DNA from: JBAZTO01 sp041661865
GTDB taxonomy: Bacteria > Planctomycetota > Phycisphaerae > SM23-33
Direction: 5' to 3'
Length of the DNA: 64,000 bases
NCBI GenBank assembly: GCA_041661865.1
Contig: JBAZTO010000001.1
Span: 124,001-188,000 of the forward strand
Positions 26,863 to 35,542 of the stretch are shown here, in pieces. Position 1 is the first letter of the stretch; the number at the start of each line of letters is the position of its first letter. The position numbers and the translations under genes are program-made. The notes under the pieces were generated by a model. That model made no database searches. It was not told the origin of the DNA and saw only the letters and a program-made list of their open reading frames with translations.

Positions 26863-28296
26863 ATGCGTACCCTCGTCCGCCTCCCGTCGTGTGCCTCCAT
26901 CCGCGAAGTCCAGGCTGAGGTGATCAAGGAAGCTGCACCGGTGCCGATGGCACCCACGCACATCCCCGCCGCGCCGGTGAACGCCACCCCGCCGGCTCCC
27001 TCGATGTGGAACAACCTGGCGGGCATGGGAGGCCGGCGCTGGGCTGGCCTCGGCGCGCTCGCCGGTGGCGCGATCGGTGCGCTTGCCCCCGGCAAGGACG
27101 ACGACGGCGAGTCCCGCAGCCCGTTGACCGGAGCGCTGCGTGGAGCGGTCGCGGGCGGACTGGCTGGTGGCCTTGGCGGCCTCGCGGCGAAGCGCATGTG
27201 GGGTCCGGCTGGCGCGATGAAGACCATGACCGGTGCCAACACCGGGGCGGCCAACCTTGCCGCCGGCGAGGCCCAGCACGGAGTCAACCTGGCTGGCGCC
27301 CAGCAGCGCCTGAATCAGGGCCTCGGCGAGCACGTCTACAACCCTGGCGCGTTCGAGTCGTTCCGGGACCAGGGCCACGGCTTCTGGGGATCGCTTGGCA
27401 AGACCCTCAACCCCTTCGGTGGCCGCGAACGTCTCATGGCCAAGGTGGACACCAGCCGTGCCCGCGAAGGCGAGCAGCTGCAGAACGCCCAGTTCCACGA
27501 GCAGCACATGGCGCACCTGCAGGCGGAGCACCAGAAGCAGCTGGCTGGCCTGCAGCCCCAGGCTCCGGCCCCCGCCGCGCCGGCTGCTGCCCCGCCTGCG
27601 CCGCCGACCATCGGCCGCGCGCACGTCAACGCCATTGCCGGCCAGCATATCCCCGGCGTCGAAGGCCTTCCTGAACACGTCGCCCTGCACGCCGCCCAGC
27701 GGATCAACAGCGGCGACATCCCGACGGCCGCCGAGATCAACACCTACCGCATGGGGCACATCCCCCAGCCTGCGCAGATGCCGGCCGAGCCACAGCAGGC
27801 CGAGCCGCAGCAGCGCCGCCCGGATGCCGCGATGCTGCGCCAGCAGATGCTGTCAGGCGAGATGCCGACCCAGGCGTGGAAGCCGGCGTCGGTCGTCCTG
27901 CCGATCGCTGTGCTCTGCCCGCTCAAGCTCGCGGCGCCCAAGCGCCGGCCGTTCTCCGCCCCGAAGCCCACCGTCGCCGAGCGCGTCCAGGGCGCCTTCT
28001 CGCCTCGCAAGCCCAAGGATGAACCGGCTGCCGCGGCCGCCACCCCCGAGCCGCCCAAGCCCGCTGAACCTGCCAAGCCCAAGGACGCCCCGGCGCCGGA
28101 GGCCTCGGCCGATGACAAGAAGACCGCTGCCTCGCCTCCCATCGCCGCCACGATGCCCCCGGGCGCGGGGCCGGCCACGGCTGTCGCCCCTCTCAAGACC
28201 GCGGAGCCCGTCGTTCCGGCCCCGGCTGCGGCCGAGCCGGCCAAGACCGCCGAGCCTGTGATCAAGCCTATCAAGCTCGCCGCCCTGGCGGCGTGA
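26863..28296 (+). CDS. Ala/Pro-rich protein with glycine-zipper segment
   Basis: A 477-aa protein. Residues about 62-112 form a hydrophobic Gly/Ala-rich stretch (ALAGGAIGALA, then AVAGGLAGGLGGLAA) typical of glycine-zipper membrane-inserting helices. The middle is Gln/His-rich and helical. The C-terminal 170 residues are Ala/Pro/Lys low complexity. Such composition is seen in internal or ejected virion proteins that insert in membranes. No enzymatic domain is seen. It opens a new transcription unit of structural genes. Confidence 0.7.
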   Translation: MRTLVRLPSCASIREVQAEVIKEAAPVPMAPTHIPAAPVNATPPAPSMWNNLAGMGGRRWAGLGALAGGAIGALAPGKDDDGESRSPLTGALRGAVAGGLAGGLGGLAAKRMWGPAGAMKTMTGANTGAANLAAGEAQHGVNLAGAQQRLNQGLGEHVYNPGAFESFRDQGHGFWGSLGKTLNPFGGRERLMAKVDTSRAREGEQLQNAQFHEQHMAHLQAEHQKQLAGLQPQAPAPAAPAAAPPAPPTIGRAHVNAIAGQHIPGVEGLPEHVALHAAQRINSGDIPTAAEINTYRMGHIPQPAQMPAEPQQAEPQQRRPDAAMLRQQMLSGEMPTQAWKPASVVLPIAVLCPLKLAAPKRRPFSAPKPTVAERVQGAFSPRKPKDEPAAAAATPEPPKPAEPAKPKDAPAPEASADDKKTAASPPIAATMPPGAGPATAVAPLKTAEPVVPAPAAAEPAKTAEPVIKPIKLAALAA

Positions 28297-28306
28297 AGGG
28301 TCCGCC

Positions 28307-28849
28307 GTGTCCCTCGTATTGTGCTGGGAAAACCCTGCTGGTCTGATCGACCTGAACGTCCGCAAGGTCGTCATCTGGCGGACCCCCCTCGACGGTTCAA
28401 CGTCCTACCCCATCAACCAGGATGCCTGCTGGGGTGTGGCGGTGGACCACGAGAACTCTGACCCCTCGGTGATGTACGAGATCGAGTACCTCGGCCCGCA
28501 GGGCGAGCGGAAGGCCTACTTCCCCAACTACCAGATCCAGCGCTGGGTTCGCCCGGACAAGAGCTGCCTAATCACCTGGCAGCTGACCCGCCAGGATGGT
28601 AGCCCGGACGCCAACCGAATCATCGAGGTCTCCGACCGCCACGTCACGGGGAACTTCATCCGTCGCCTGACGGCCAACCACGCGGGCCGTGCCCAGTTCG
28701 TCGTGGTCTATGGCCAACGCCTGACCTACTTCATGGAAGGCGATCTGTACGAGCTGGACGCGGTTGCCCCGCCGCTGCGCGAGGTCACCAACGAAGAGCT
28801 GAAGAAATACGGCTCCCAGCTCATCCGCGATCACCGGGCATGGTTCTGA
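28307..28849 (+). CDS. Hypothetical structural protein
   Basis: A 180-aa protein starting with GTG, with an AGGG about 8 nt upstream. It is beta-rich in the first 120 residues (SVMYEIEYLGPQGERKAYF, then SCLITWQLTRQDG) and ends in a short helix. No recognised family. The gene lies 3 nt before the next and is probably co-transcribed with it. A tail or head completion function would fit the location but is unproven. Confidence 0.65.
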   Translation: MSLVLCWENPAGLIDLNVRKVVIWRTPLDGSTSYPINQDACWGVAVDHENSDPSVMYEIEYLGPQGERKAYFPNYQIQRWVRPDKSCLITWQLTRQDGSPDANRIIEVSDRHVTGNFIRRLTANHAGRAQFVVVYGQRLTYFMEGDLYELDAVAPPLREVTNEELKKYGSQLIRDHRAWF

Positions 28850-28852
28850 ACT

Positions 28853-29527
28853 ATGCTCTCCCTCGACTACCTGGTGGTCCAGCAGTTCCTTGCGATCGAA
28901 GCTCTCGGGATGCAGGGAGCGCGTCACGGCGATCCCGCTGACCCGCTGTTCCTGCAGGTTGCAGTGACCCACGCGGACGACATCAAGAACGTGGTCGAGA
29001 CCGTGATCGCCCGCCGGGACACCCGGCAGAAGCTCTGGCGCGCAGCCTGCGGCAAGTGGGCGTTCCGCATCGATCCCCGGCTCTACCAGGACGGGATCAC
29101 CTACACCGTCCACTTCAAGTTCTCCATGACGCCGAACAACACCAACGTGGTGCGGCAGTCATTCGTCTGGGCCGCCCCGATGGCCAAGGCGAGCATGCCT
29201 GGCCAATGCCTGGTCTACGGCGGCATGAAGGACATGCTGGGCCTGCCAGAGTCCGGCGGCCGGTTCGTGGCCGAGACCTACCTGGACTTCATCACCCTGA
29301 ACCAACGCACCGGGCTCGAGGACATCGTCGCCGACATCTTCGGCAACTGGTACGTCTCCCTGCCCAAGGGCCAGCTGGTCCGCTTGGTGTTCGGCGAGGG
29401 TGCTACCCTCGTCAAGATTCCCGCCGATCGCGATACCGCTGACTACCTGAGCTTGGAGCGCTTCCAGCCGCAGGATCTCGTTCGTCGAGATCGCTTCGGC
29501 TACCCGACACCTACCACCGGGGTCTGA
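28853..29527 (+). CDS. Hypothetical structural protein
   Basis: A 224-aa protein in the same operon. It starts with a helix (LSLDYLVVQQFLAIEAL) and includes a beta-rich central part with 'YTVHFKFSMTPNNTN'. No signal peptide, membrane segment or catalytic motif is evident. Family unknown. Placement between a virion-type gene and membrane proteins does not fix its role. Confidence 0.65.
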   Translation: MLSLDYLVVQQFLAIEALGMQGARHGDPADPLFLQVAVTHADDIKNVVETVIARRDTRQKLWRAACGKWAFRIDPRLYQDGITYTVHFKFSMTPNNTNVVRQSFVWAAPMAKASMPGQCLVYGGMKDMLGLPESGGRFVAETYLDFITLNQRTGLEDIVADIFGNWYVSLPKGQLVRLVFGEGATLVKIPADRDTADYLSLERFQPQDLVRRDRFGYPTPTTGV

Positions 29528-29529
29528 TC

Positions 29530-30114
29530 ATGGACCGCAGCGTCATCGGGTTCTTCGTCATCGTGGGCGCGGTCTTCCTGATCGCCATGCACAGCAGGCC
29601 AGCCCCCAAGATCGACAAGGCCACGGCGGCAGAGCGCGAAGTACCCCGTTACCACCTGTGGCGAGGAGATAAAGATGCCGATCGCACCCTGGACCTTGAG
29701 GATTCGTCCGGTCGTCATGTCGCTCGCGTGCTTGAGCGTGACGGGCTGTTTTATGACGAGGCTGGAAGCCCCCTCCGAACCAAAGTCACCGACGACCTCA
29801 ACTTCGTCAAGACCCAGTACGACATCGGCACCTTCGCTGGGTTCCGCCCCGCCAGCCGCGGATACGACCGGCTCGACCCCTTCACAGCCGGGCTCCGCTT
29901 CAGCCCCATCCGCCTCGGCTACGACGTCGTTGCCCCCGACCTCGTCATCACCAACGACTGGGCTGGAGCAGGCGCCAGCTTCTTTCTCCCCGAGCGCATC
30001 GTCGGCCCAGACTGGAAACACCTCGGTCTCGGCCTCTGGTACGGCTACCCGTTCCGGGGGCAGGCGGATGCTCCTGGTGGCTGGACTGCTGGCCTGTCTT
30101 TCAGTCTTCGCTAG
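29530..30114 (+). CDS. Membrane-anchored protein, possible lysis-related gene
   Basis: A 194-aa protein. Residues 5-20 are one hydrophobic N-terminal segment (VIGFFVIVGAVFLIAM), so it is probably anchored in the inner membrane with the rest in the periplasm. The C-terminal half is beta-rich and ends in 'HLGLGLWYGYPF' and 'TAGLSFSLR'. GC at third codon positions is high across this frame but drops in about 29640-29760, where a second frame with a lipobox begins. That layout recalls spanin pairs, but the coiled coil of Rz-type proteins is absent. Confidence 0.65.
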   Translation: MDRSVIGFFVIVGAVFLIAMHSRPAPKIDKATAAEREVPRYHLWRGDKDADRTLDLEDSSGRHVARVLERDGLFYDEAGSPLRTKVTDDLNFVKTQYDIGTFAGFRPASRGYDRLDPFTAGLRFSPIRLGYDVVAPDLVITNDWAGAGASFFLPERIVGPDWKHLGLGLWYGYPFRGQADAPGGWTAGLSFSLR

Positions 30115-30589
30115 GCTTCGTCGCAACGCTCAAACCCCGGAGAACTCCATGAGCCTCGCTTCCATGTTCCACTCCATCGCCGGTTGGTTCGAAAAGGCCC
30201 CTGCCGAAGAGGCTGCCACCGACGCCCGCAACGCTCTGAAGACCACCTTCTTCAGCTCGAAGCGCTTCGTCCTGATCATCGCTCTCGTCGCCTTCATCTA
30301 CCTGACCTACTCGGTTCTCAACCTCGAGATCCTGAAGCTGGTCGGCAACGTGGCGATCGTCTACATCATCTGCGAGACCCTCAGCAATCTCGCGGTGACC
30401 ATCGGCAACATCGTCATCAAGCTGCACGAGGTGAAGCTCGACATCGAATACGAGAAGCTGAAGGGCTACCCGATCGGCATCGCACAGCAGGTGGCGCACC
30501 TTCCCCTGGCCGGCTCTATTGCTGCCAGTGCCGCTCCCCCAGCTGCGCCAGTCGCTGCCATCGTCCCGACCCAGCCGTCCAAGCCGTAA
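29675..30589 (+). CDS. Possible overlapping lipoprotein frame (spanin-like), running into the next membrane protein
   Basis: A +1 frame inside the preceding gene starts with ATG 6 nt after a strong GAGGAG. It encodes a signal sequence with lipobox 'LSVTGC' (Cys about residue 25). A roughly 90-residue Ser/Thr/Pro/Ala linker with almost no Arg follows, then a hydrophobic helix (MLLVAGLLACLSVFA), and the frame continues into the gene starting at 30149. If used, the product is a 304-aa lipoprotein with C-terminal membrane helices, similar in plan to unimolecular spanins. Chance alternative frames in this genome are usually Arg-rich, which this one is not. It remains speculative. Confidence 0.35.
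   Translation: MPIAPWTLRIRPVVMSLACLSVTGCFMTRLEAPSEPKSPTTSTSSRPSTTSAPSLGSAPPAADTTGSTPSQPGSASAPSASATTSLPPTSSSPTTGLEQAPASFSPSASSAQTGNTSVSASGTATRSGGRRMLLVAGLLACLSVFARLRRNAQTPENSMSLASMFHSIAGWFEKAPAEEAATDARNALKTTFFSSKRFVLIIALVAFIYLTYSVLNLEILKLVGNVAIVYIICETLSNLAVTIGNIVIKLHEVKLDIEYEKLKGYPIGIAQQVAHLPLAGSIAASAAPPAAPVAAIVPTQPSKP
30149..30589 (+). CDS. Small membrane protein, holin-like topology
   Basis: A 146-aa protein with GGAGA 5 nt before the ATG. Two hydrophobic segments lie at about residues 38-58 (RFVLIIALVAFIYLTYSVL) and 63-90 (VGNVAIVYIICETLSNLAV). A charged helix 'KLHEVKLDIEYEKLKGYP' and a Pro/Ala tail follow. Two membrane helices with a charged C-terminus fit class II holins, but no endolysin is visible nearby. 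It could equally be another phage membrane protein. Confidence 0.65.
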   Translation: MSLASMFHSIAGWFEKAPAEEAATDARNALKTTFFSSKRFVLIIALVAFIYLTYSVLNLEILKLVGNVAIVYIICETLSNLAVTIGNIVIKLHEVKLDIEYEKLKGYPIGIAQQVAHLPLAGSIAASAAPPAAPVAAIVPTQPSKP

Positions 30590-30592
30590 CCG

Positions 30593-31117
30593 ATGAAGCT
30601 CCGCCCCCGGGCCGAAGCCATGTGCTTCAAGGACAACAAGGTCCTCTGCCACTGGAAGCATGGCTATGTGTGCTTCCCCGGGGGTGGCGTCGATGTCAAT
30701 GAGAGTCCGGTCAAGGCCGCGAAGCGGGAGTTCATGGAAGAGGCCGATCGCGTCCTCATGAACTGCACCGTGGCGCACGAGCCGACCACCCAGATCTGGC
30801 CCGAGGGGTACTCGAAGAAGGAGAAGTGGGCCAAGGGCTTCGAGGGCGGGCTGACCTTCTGGATGACGGGCACCACCTTCGATAACCCGACGCATGCCAA
30901 TGCCAGCCAGCGGCACGCAGATTACGAGGCCGATTTCGCCTGGCAGCCGATCTCCGAGGTGCTGTCCCATCTCAAGGCCGAGGCCGATGGGAAGTGGGCT
31001 GACGACGTGCAAGTCCGTCGCTCCATCCTCGAAACCCACCTCAAGATGCACGCACCCTACAAGGCAGCCTGGCCCAACGGCCTGAGGTTGTCCAACTCGC
31101 TCCTGGGAGTAGCATAG
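30593..31117 (+). CDS. NUDIX hydrolase
   Basis: A 174-aa protein. Residues about 26-50 match the Nudix box: GGVDVNE, seven residues, then REFMEEADRV. The usual Gly near the end is Asp, while the REUxEE core with its metal-binding glutamates is intact. The family hydrolyses nucleoside diphosphates linked to another moiety, such as (d)NTPs, ADP-ribose, NAD(H), dinucleoside polyphosphates and RNA caps. The substrate cannot be read from sequence. It sits 3 nt after the membrane protein and contains, near its 3' end, the promoter for the next gene. Confidence 0.85.
   Translation: MKLRPRAEAMCFKDNKVLCHWKHGYVCFPGGGVDVNESPVKAAKREFMEEADRVLMNCTVAHEPTTQIWPEGYSKKEKWAKGFEGGLTFWMTGTTFDNPTHANASQRHADYEADFAWQPISEVLSHLKAEADGKWADDVQVRRSILETHLKMHAPYKAAWPNGLRLSNSLLGVA
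31088..31115 (+). promoter_or_regulatory. Promoter inside the NUDIX gene 3' end, TTGTCC-16-TAGCAT
   Basis: TTGTCC (31088-31093), a 16-nt spacer and TAGCAT (31110-31115) end 6 nt before the ATG at 31122. A GGGAG lies at 31105-31109, but at 12 nt it is far from the start for ribosome binding. It is one of the best matches to the window consensus and is placed within the coding end of the previous gene. Confidence 0.65.
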
Positions 31118-31121
31118 CGCC

Positions 31122-32348
31122 ATGCAGCCCAAAGTCGCCTCGCTGGTCCTCGACCTCTACGATGACGAAAAGGGAGCGGTCGCGCGTTCCTTCCCGTCCG
31201 AGCTGCACGCCTGCAAGGTCGCTGCGCTCGAAACCGTCCAGGGACTGTCCAATCGCGACTTCGCCCTGGTCATGAAGACCGCGTCCGGCCTGCAGCGCCG
31301 GTACCCGATCCACGACCTCGACAACCTCAAGATCAGCCGGGCCTACTTCGACCAGGCCAAGGCCTTCCTGCCTGCCGAAGCTGTCGCCGCTGCGGAGGCC
31401 AAGTTCGCCTCCCGCGAGCGTCTGCTCGCCGCCGGCGAGGGCGAGCTGAGCGCTGAAGACTTCCTCGAGTTCAACAAGATCGCCTACGTCGACATCACCT
31501 CGACCCTGCCGACCTCCAAGAAGGCCTTCGCTGAGAAGTCATGGGGCCTGACGGTGGGCGGGAAGAACTACTACCCGCTGCACGACGCCGAGCTGGTCAA
31601 GATGGCCATCGCTCGCTTCCCCTTCACCACCATCAACCTCGAGCCGGTGCAGAAGTTCGCCTACGCTCGGAACATCGCCAAGCGCGCCTCCGCGCTGGAC
31701 GTCGTCCTGCCTGACAGCTCGCAGGTCAACCTCTACACCGGCAACGACGTCAACCCGACCTCGCTGCGCATTGCCCTCGACCAGCGCAAGGAAGCCGCTC
31801 GCAAGGCTGACATCGGCACCGAAGTGCTGGATCAGCTCGCTGATGCCGCTGGCCTGCACCAGGAAGACGGCTCGATGGAGTCGCTGGCCAGCGTGAACTT
31901 CCGTGCCGCCAAGCTCGCCGGCCGCAACGCGGTCAACGCCGACTGGATCATCACCACCCTGGCCGTCTTCGACAAGACTGCCGGCATTGGCGCCGTCGAG
32001 TACCGCAAGGGTCTGCTCGATCCCTTCGCCGCGTGCTTCAAGGCCGCTGGCTTCTCCGGCAGCATGCTCATCGACGGCGTGGACCTCAGCCGCATCGACC
32101 CCTCGAAGCTCGCCGAGCACTTCGACGAGGAGTTCCTGCGCGAGTTCAGCGAGAACCCGATCGGCGTCTACCAGGCCCTGCCCAGCCCCGTGAAGCAGGC
32201 CGTGCGCGACATGGCTATGGACGGCATGGGCAGCTCGGCCTCCTTGGGCTTCAACCCCAAGCCCGAGGCCAGCTCGGTCACCAGCGCCGGCGACCCGACC
32301 GAGATGCTGGCCTACACCTACTCCAACGGGCGTGCTGTTGAATACTGA
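31122..32348 (+). CDS. Phage protein with two YP(I/L)HD motifs
   Basis: A 408-aa protein. Two segments share a pattern: 'RRYPIHDLDNLKISRAYF' near residue 65 and 'NYYPLHDAELVKMAIARF' near residue 150, each followed by a helix. Such '(R/K)YP-HD-xxxV-xA' units occur in phage and bacterial proteins of unknown function. The C-terminal 150 residues are Ala-rich and helical. It has its own promoter and lies upstream of the portal, so it could be a structural, scaffold-type or internal virion protein. Confidence 0.7.
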   Translation: MQPKVASLVLDLYDDEKGAVARSFPSELHACKVAALETVQGLSNRDFALVMKTASGLQRRYPIHDLDNLKISRAYFDQAKAFLPAEAVAAAEAKFASRERLLAAGEGELSAEDFLEFNKIAYVDITSTLPTSKKAFAEKSWGLTVGGKNYYPLHDAELVKMAIARFPFTTINLEPVQKFAYARNIAKRASALDVVLPDSSQVNLYTGNDVNPTSLRIALDQRKEAARKADIGTEVLDQLADAAGLHQEDGSMESLASVNFRAAKLAGRNAVNADWIITTLAVFDKTAGIGAVEYRKGLLDPFAACFKAAGFSGSMLIDGVDLSRIDPSKLAEHFDEEFLREFSENPIGVYQALPSPVKQAVRDMAMDGMGSSASLGFNPKPEASSVTSAGDPTEMLAYTYSNGRAVEY

Positions 32349-32365
32349 GCCGAGAAAGGGCACCC

Positions 32366-33043
32366 GTGCAGCTCAAGCTCGCCAAGCCCTTCTCACCGAA
32401 GGCTGATCTCAAGAAGGTCTGCGAAGACCCCGAAGCCAATCCGATCGCCGTCGCTGACGCGCTGGATCAGGCCTCCCACAGCGAATGGCGCGACTGGCTG
32501 CCGGAGACCTTGCGGACCTTCGCTGGGCTGACCGAAGACCAGGTGGCGCAGCTCGACAAGATCATGGCTGTGCAGGTCGTCCTGACCAACCCCGACGTCT
32601 TCGAGGATTGGACGCTGTTCCACAACGTCGCCGTCGCGTTCAACCACCGCCGCTCCAACTTCGAGTGGGTCGACCCGCTCAGCTACATCGAGCTGGCCTG
32701 GGCCTGCGTCTGCATCCACCGGCTGGACCAGAACCGGCACACGATGCACCCGGACCTGCAGAAGTACGTCGGCAACGTCGCCATGACGGACGGCCTGGTG
32801 ATCTTCCCCTGGTCCAACCCTGCCATCGAGCTGCCGGACAACACCCTGTTCGAGGGCCTGGTCACGGACGACGAGGTCGTGCTGCGGGAGATCAAGAAGC
32901 TCCTCGCCGGCGGCATGCTGGAGAACGCCAAGATGAGCGAGGTCGACGAGAGCGACCCCGTCGAGGCCCAGGCGGCCAAGCTGCTCGCAGCCCAGACCTA
33001 CATCAACGACCAGAAGTCCGATGATCCTGGGTCCTACGCATGA
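32366..33043 (+). CDS. Hypothetical protein near the portal gene
   Basis: A 225-aa helical protein starting with GTG; GAGAAAGGGC upstream may be its ribosome-binding site. It contains 'TLFHNVAVAFNHRRSNFEWVD' and an acidic C-terminus. In several tailed phages a gene of this size between structural proteins and the portal encodes a tail assembly or head completion factor. I see no motif that would decide. Its stop overlaps the next start. Confidence 0.65.
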   Translation: MQLKLAKPFSPKADLKKVCEDPEANPIAVADALDQASHSEWRDWLPETLRTFAGLTEDQVAQLDKIMAVQVVLTNPDVFEDWTLFHNVAVAFNHRRSNFEWVDPLSYIELAWACVCIHRLDQNRHTMHPDLQKYVGNVAMTDGLVIFPWSNPAIELPDNTLFEGLVTDDEVVLREIKKLLAGGMLENAKMSEVDESDPVEAQAAKLLAAQTYINDQKSDDPGSYA

Positions 33044-33507
33044 GCCCGGCCCTCGACCTCCTGGCAGCCCGGAAACAAGCCGCGTTGTTCGGCCTTGGCG
33101 ACACCTTGGCTGGCCTGACGCCATTCGGCAGGGCTGAGAAGATGCGTGCCCAGGGAACTCCAAACCCGACGCCCGTCCTGCGGAACGTGGCCGGCGTCCA
33201 GCTGCCCCCACGCATGGCACCACAAGCCTTCCCCGAACACGTCCAGGCTGCCAAAGCCAAGAGCCTGGCCAATACGCAGCAGATCCAGGACATCATGGCC
33301 CGCGTTCGTGGCCCGTCGGCCGCCCTGGCGCCCGCTGCTCCGAGCCCGGCGGATCTGCAGGCCCGGCACGAAACCACGATGAATGCCCTCAAGGCCGTTG
33401 AGGCCAGCCGTGCCCGGCCCAAGCTGCCGCTCCCGGCCGGCGTCGCCATGAAGGCGGCTTGCTTCGACTGTCCCGCGACGGAAGTTCTACGCTTGAGGGC
33501 CGCATGA
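33040..33507 (+). CDS. Hypothetical protein overlapping the portal gene
   Basis: A 155-aa Ala/Pro-rich helical protein with ATGA overlaps at both ends. The N-terminus 'LDLLAARKQAALFGLGDTLAGL' is an amphipathic helix. The rest has low complexity with short helices. No family is recognised. Direct coupling to the portal suggests a head or portal accessory role. Confidence 0.65.
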   Translation: MSPALDLLAARKQAALFGLGDTLAGLTPFGRAEKMRAQGTPNPTPVLRNVAGVQLPPRMAPQAFPEHVQAAKAKSLANTQQIQDIMARVRGPSAALAPAAPSPADLQARHETTMNALKAVEASRARPKLPLPAGVAMKAACFDCPATEVLRLRAA

Positions 33508-35540
33508 CCACATTCGGGATGGGCGACAACCCGCTCTACGCACGCTTTCGCGGTTCCTACGCGAACCCGCTGGCGACCATCGCCACCAAAGACATCCCGG
33601 TCAACATCAAGCAGCTGTTCCGGCTGTGCCGGTTCTACTACCACCAGGATGCGTTGCTCGGCGCCCTGGTCGACAAGATGTCAGAGTACCCGATCACCCA
33701 GCTGGTGATCCAGGAGAAGACCGGCGAGAACCTGACCGAGAAGGCCCGCGAGAAGTGGGACTACCTGCTGAACGTCGGTCTCGATGTGCGCGCAGTGATG
33801 AAGACGATCAACACCGACAAGTACGTCTACGGCAATGGATTCTACTACATCTACCTGCCGTTCGTGCGGTATTGCGTCTGCCAGTCCTGTGGCGCTGACA
33901 TCCCGATCAAGCAGATCGCCGACATCTCGGTGACGCCCGCCATTGAGCAGAAGCAGTTCTCGCTCAAGGCCCGTGGCGCCTGCCCGCGCTGCAGCGGAAC
34001 CTCGGGCCGCGCCCGGGTGTTCAAGATCATCGATCGCAAGAGCGAGGCCCGCCAAGGCCTGCGCTTGGTTCGCCTGAACCCGATGCGGATGTCGCTGGAA
34101 TACAACCCGATCAGCGGCGAGCGCGTCTGGTACTACCAGCCGCAGGACAACCTCCGCGACGGTCTGACCTACGGCGTGCGTGCCATCATCGACACCACCG
34201 AGATGCGCTTCCTCGAAGCGTCGTACCGGCAGCAGCGCGTGAAGATGAACCTCGATCGCATGTGGGTCGCCCAGGCCGACGGCACGCCCGGGCTCTGGGA
34301 AGGCTGGGGCATCCCGCCGCTGTTCCGTGTCCTCGAGGACGTCTACTACTACAAGATCCTGCGCCGCGCCAACGAAGCCCTGGCCCAGGAGCACGTCACC
34401 CCGCTGCGCGTGGTCAGCCCTGCCGGCACCGGCGACGTCAGCCCGCAGCGCACCATGAACCTGGCTGACTGGCAGCACAAGCTGCGTGCCGAGCTGCACA
34501 AGTTCAAGGGCGACCCGAACCACATCCTGATCTCCCCCATCCCGCTGAACGTCGAGCAGATCGGCGGCCAGGCCCGCGTGATGATGGTCGCGGCCGAGAT
34601 GGAGTCTGCGGCGCGCGTGATCGCGGCCGGCCTCGGCTGCCCGATCGAGATGATCTGGGGCGGCCTGAACTGGTCCGGCGCCAGCGTCAGCCTCCGCGTG
34701 CTCGAGAACCACTTCATCAACGACCGTGAGAACAACGAACGCCTGCTGAAGTTCCTGGTGCCCAAGCTGGCCCAATACTACCGCATGCCCAAGGTCGATG
34801 TGAAGCTGGCCGAGTTCAAGATGGCCGACGACGTCCAGCAGCAGGCCAACGCGGTCAACCTGATGATGCAGGGCTTCCTCAGCCGCCGCAGCGTCATCAA
34901 CGAGATGGGCTACGACGCCAACGAGGAGTTCGACATCCTCGAGGGCGAGCACGACCGCCTGAACCAGATCACCATGAAGGACAACCTCGCGGCTGCACAC
35001 ATGAACACGGTGATTCAATCGCTCGAGGCCAAGGCTCAGATCCTGATGCAGTACGAGATGCAGATCGAGCAGGAGAAGATGCAGGCTATCGCCGAGCGCC
35101 AGCGCGTCGAGAACCTGGCGGTCTATGTCCAGCAGCTGCATGCCAAGGGCTTCTCGACGCCGCTCGAGTTCGATCAGAGCGCCAAGCTCATCAGCCGCCT
35201 CGACCCGCAGACTCAGGCGCTCATCATCGGCCAGTGGAGCCAGACGATGCCGTGCGTCGTCAGCATGCTTCAGCAGCAGGTCCAGCAGGAGATGCTGCAG
35301 TCCGCGCAGGCCGGTCAGGCCATGGGTGGCATCCAGGGCGCACAGAACTCCGGGGCAGCTGCTGGCCCGGGCATGGCCCCTGGTGCAAGCGGCCCGTACT
35401 CCGACGGCGGGGACGGCTCAGACACCAGCAGCGTGATGCCTGGTGGGCCGGCCGTGTCGGGCCAGGGCTCTGCCGGCCAGCAGTCCCAGAACCTCCCGGA
35501 ACAGCGGCCGCCCACCGGCGGTGGCCCGAGCCAGGTGTAA
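33504..35540 (+). CDS. Portal protein with zinc-ribbon insert
   Basis: A 678-aa protein. I take the ATG at 33504 (ATGA overlap) rather than an in-frame start 45 nt upstream. Portal features include 'LLGALVDKMSEYPI' near residue 55, a 'YKILRRANEALAQEHVTPLRV' stem region, and 'ESAARVIAAGLGCPIEMIWGG' with 'RENNERLLKFLVPKLAQYY'. A long Gln-rich helical and Gly/Ser/Pro-rich C-terminus follows. C126xxC129 and C160xxC163 form a likely zinc ribbon within the wing. It makes the dodecameric DNA channel at the head vertex. The family call rests on pattern recognition, not a search. Confidence 0.85.
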   Translation: MTTFGMGDNPLYARFRGSYANPLATIATKDIPVNIKQLFRLCRFYYHQDALLGALVDKMSEYPITQLVIQEKTGENLTEKAREKWDYLLNVGLDVRAVMKTINTDKYVYGNGFYYIYLPFVRYCVCQSCGADIPIKQIADISVTPAIEQKQFSLKARGACPRCSGTSGRARVFKIIDRKSEARQGLRLVRLNPMRMSLEYNPISGERVWYYQPQDNLRDGLTYGVRAIIDTTEMRFLEASYRQQRVKMNLDRMWVAQADGTPGLWEGWGIPPLFRVLEDVYYYKILRRANEALAQEHVTPLRVVSPAGTGDVSPQRTMNLADWQHKLRAELHKFKGDPNHILISPIPLNVEQIGGQARVMMVAAEMESAARVIAAGLGCPIEMIWGGLNWSGASVSLRVLENHFINDRENNERLLKFLVPKLAQYYRMPKVDVKLAEFKMADDVQQQANAVNLMMQGFLSRRSVINEMGYDANEEFDILEGEHDRLNQITMKDNLAAAHMNTVIQSLEAKAQILMQYEMQIEQEKMQAIAERQRVENLAVYVQQLHAKGFSTPLEFDQSAKLISRLDPQTQALIIGQWSQTMPCVVSMLQQQVQQEMLQSAQAGQAMGGIQGAQNSGAAAGPGMAPGASGPYSDGGDGSDTSSVMPGGPAVSGQGSAGQQSQNLPEQRPPTGGGPSQV

Positions 35541-35542
35541 CC

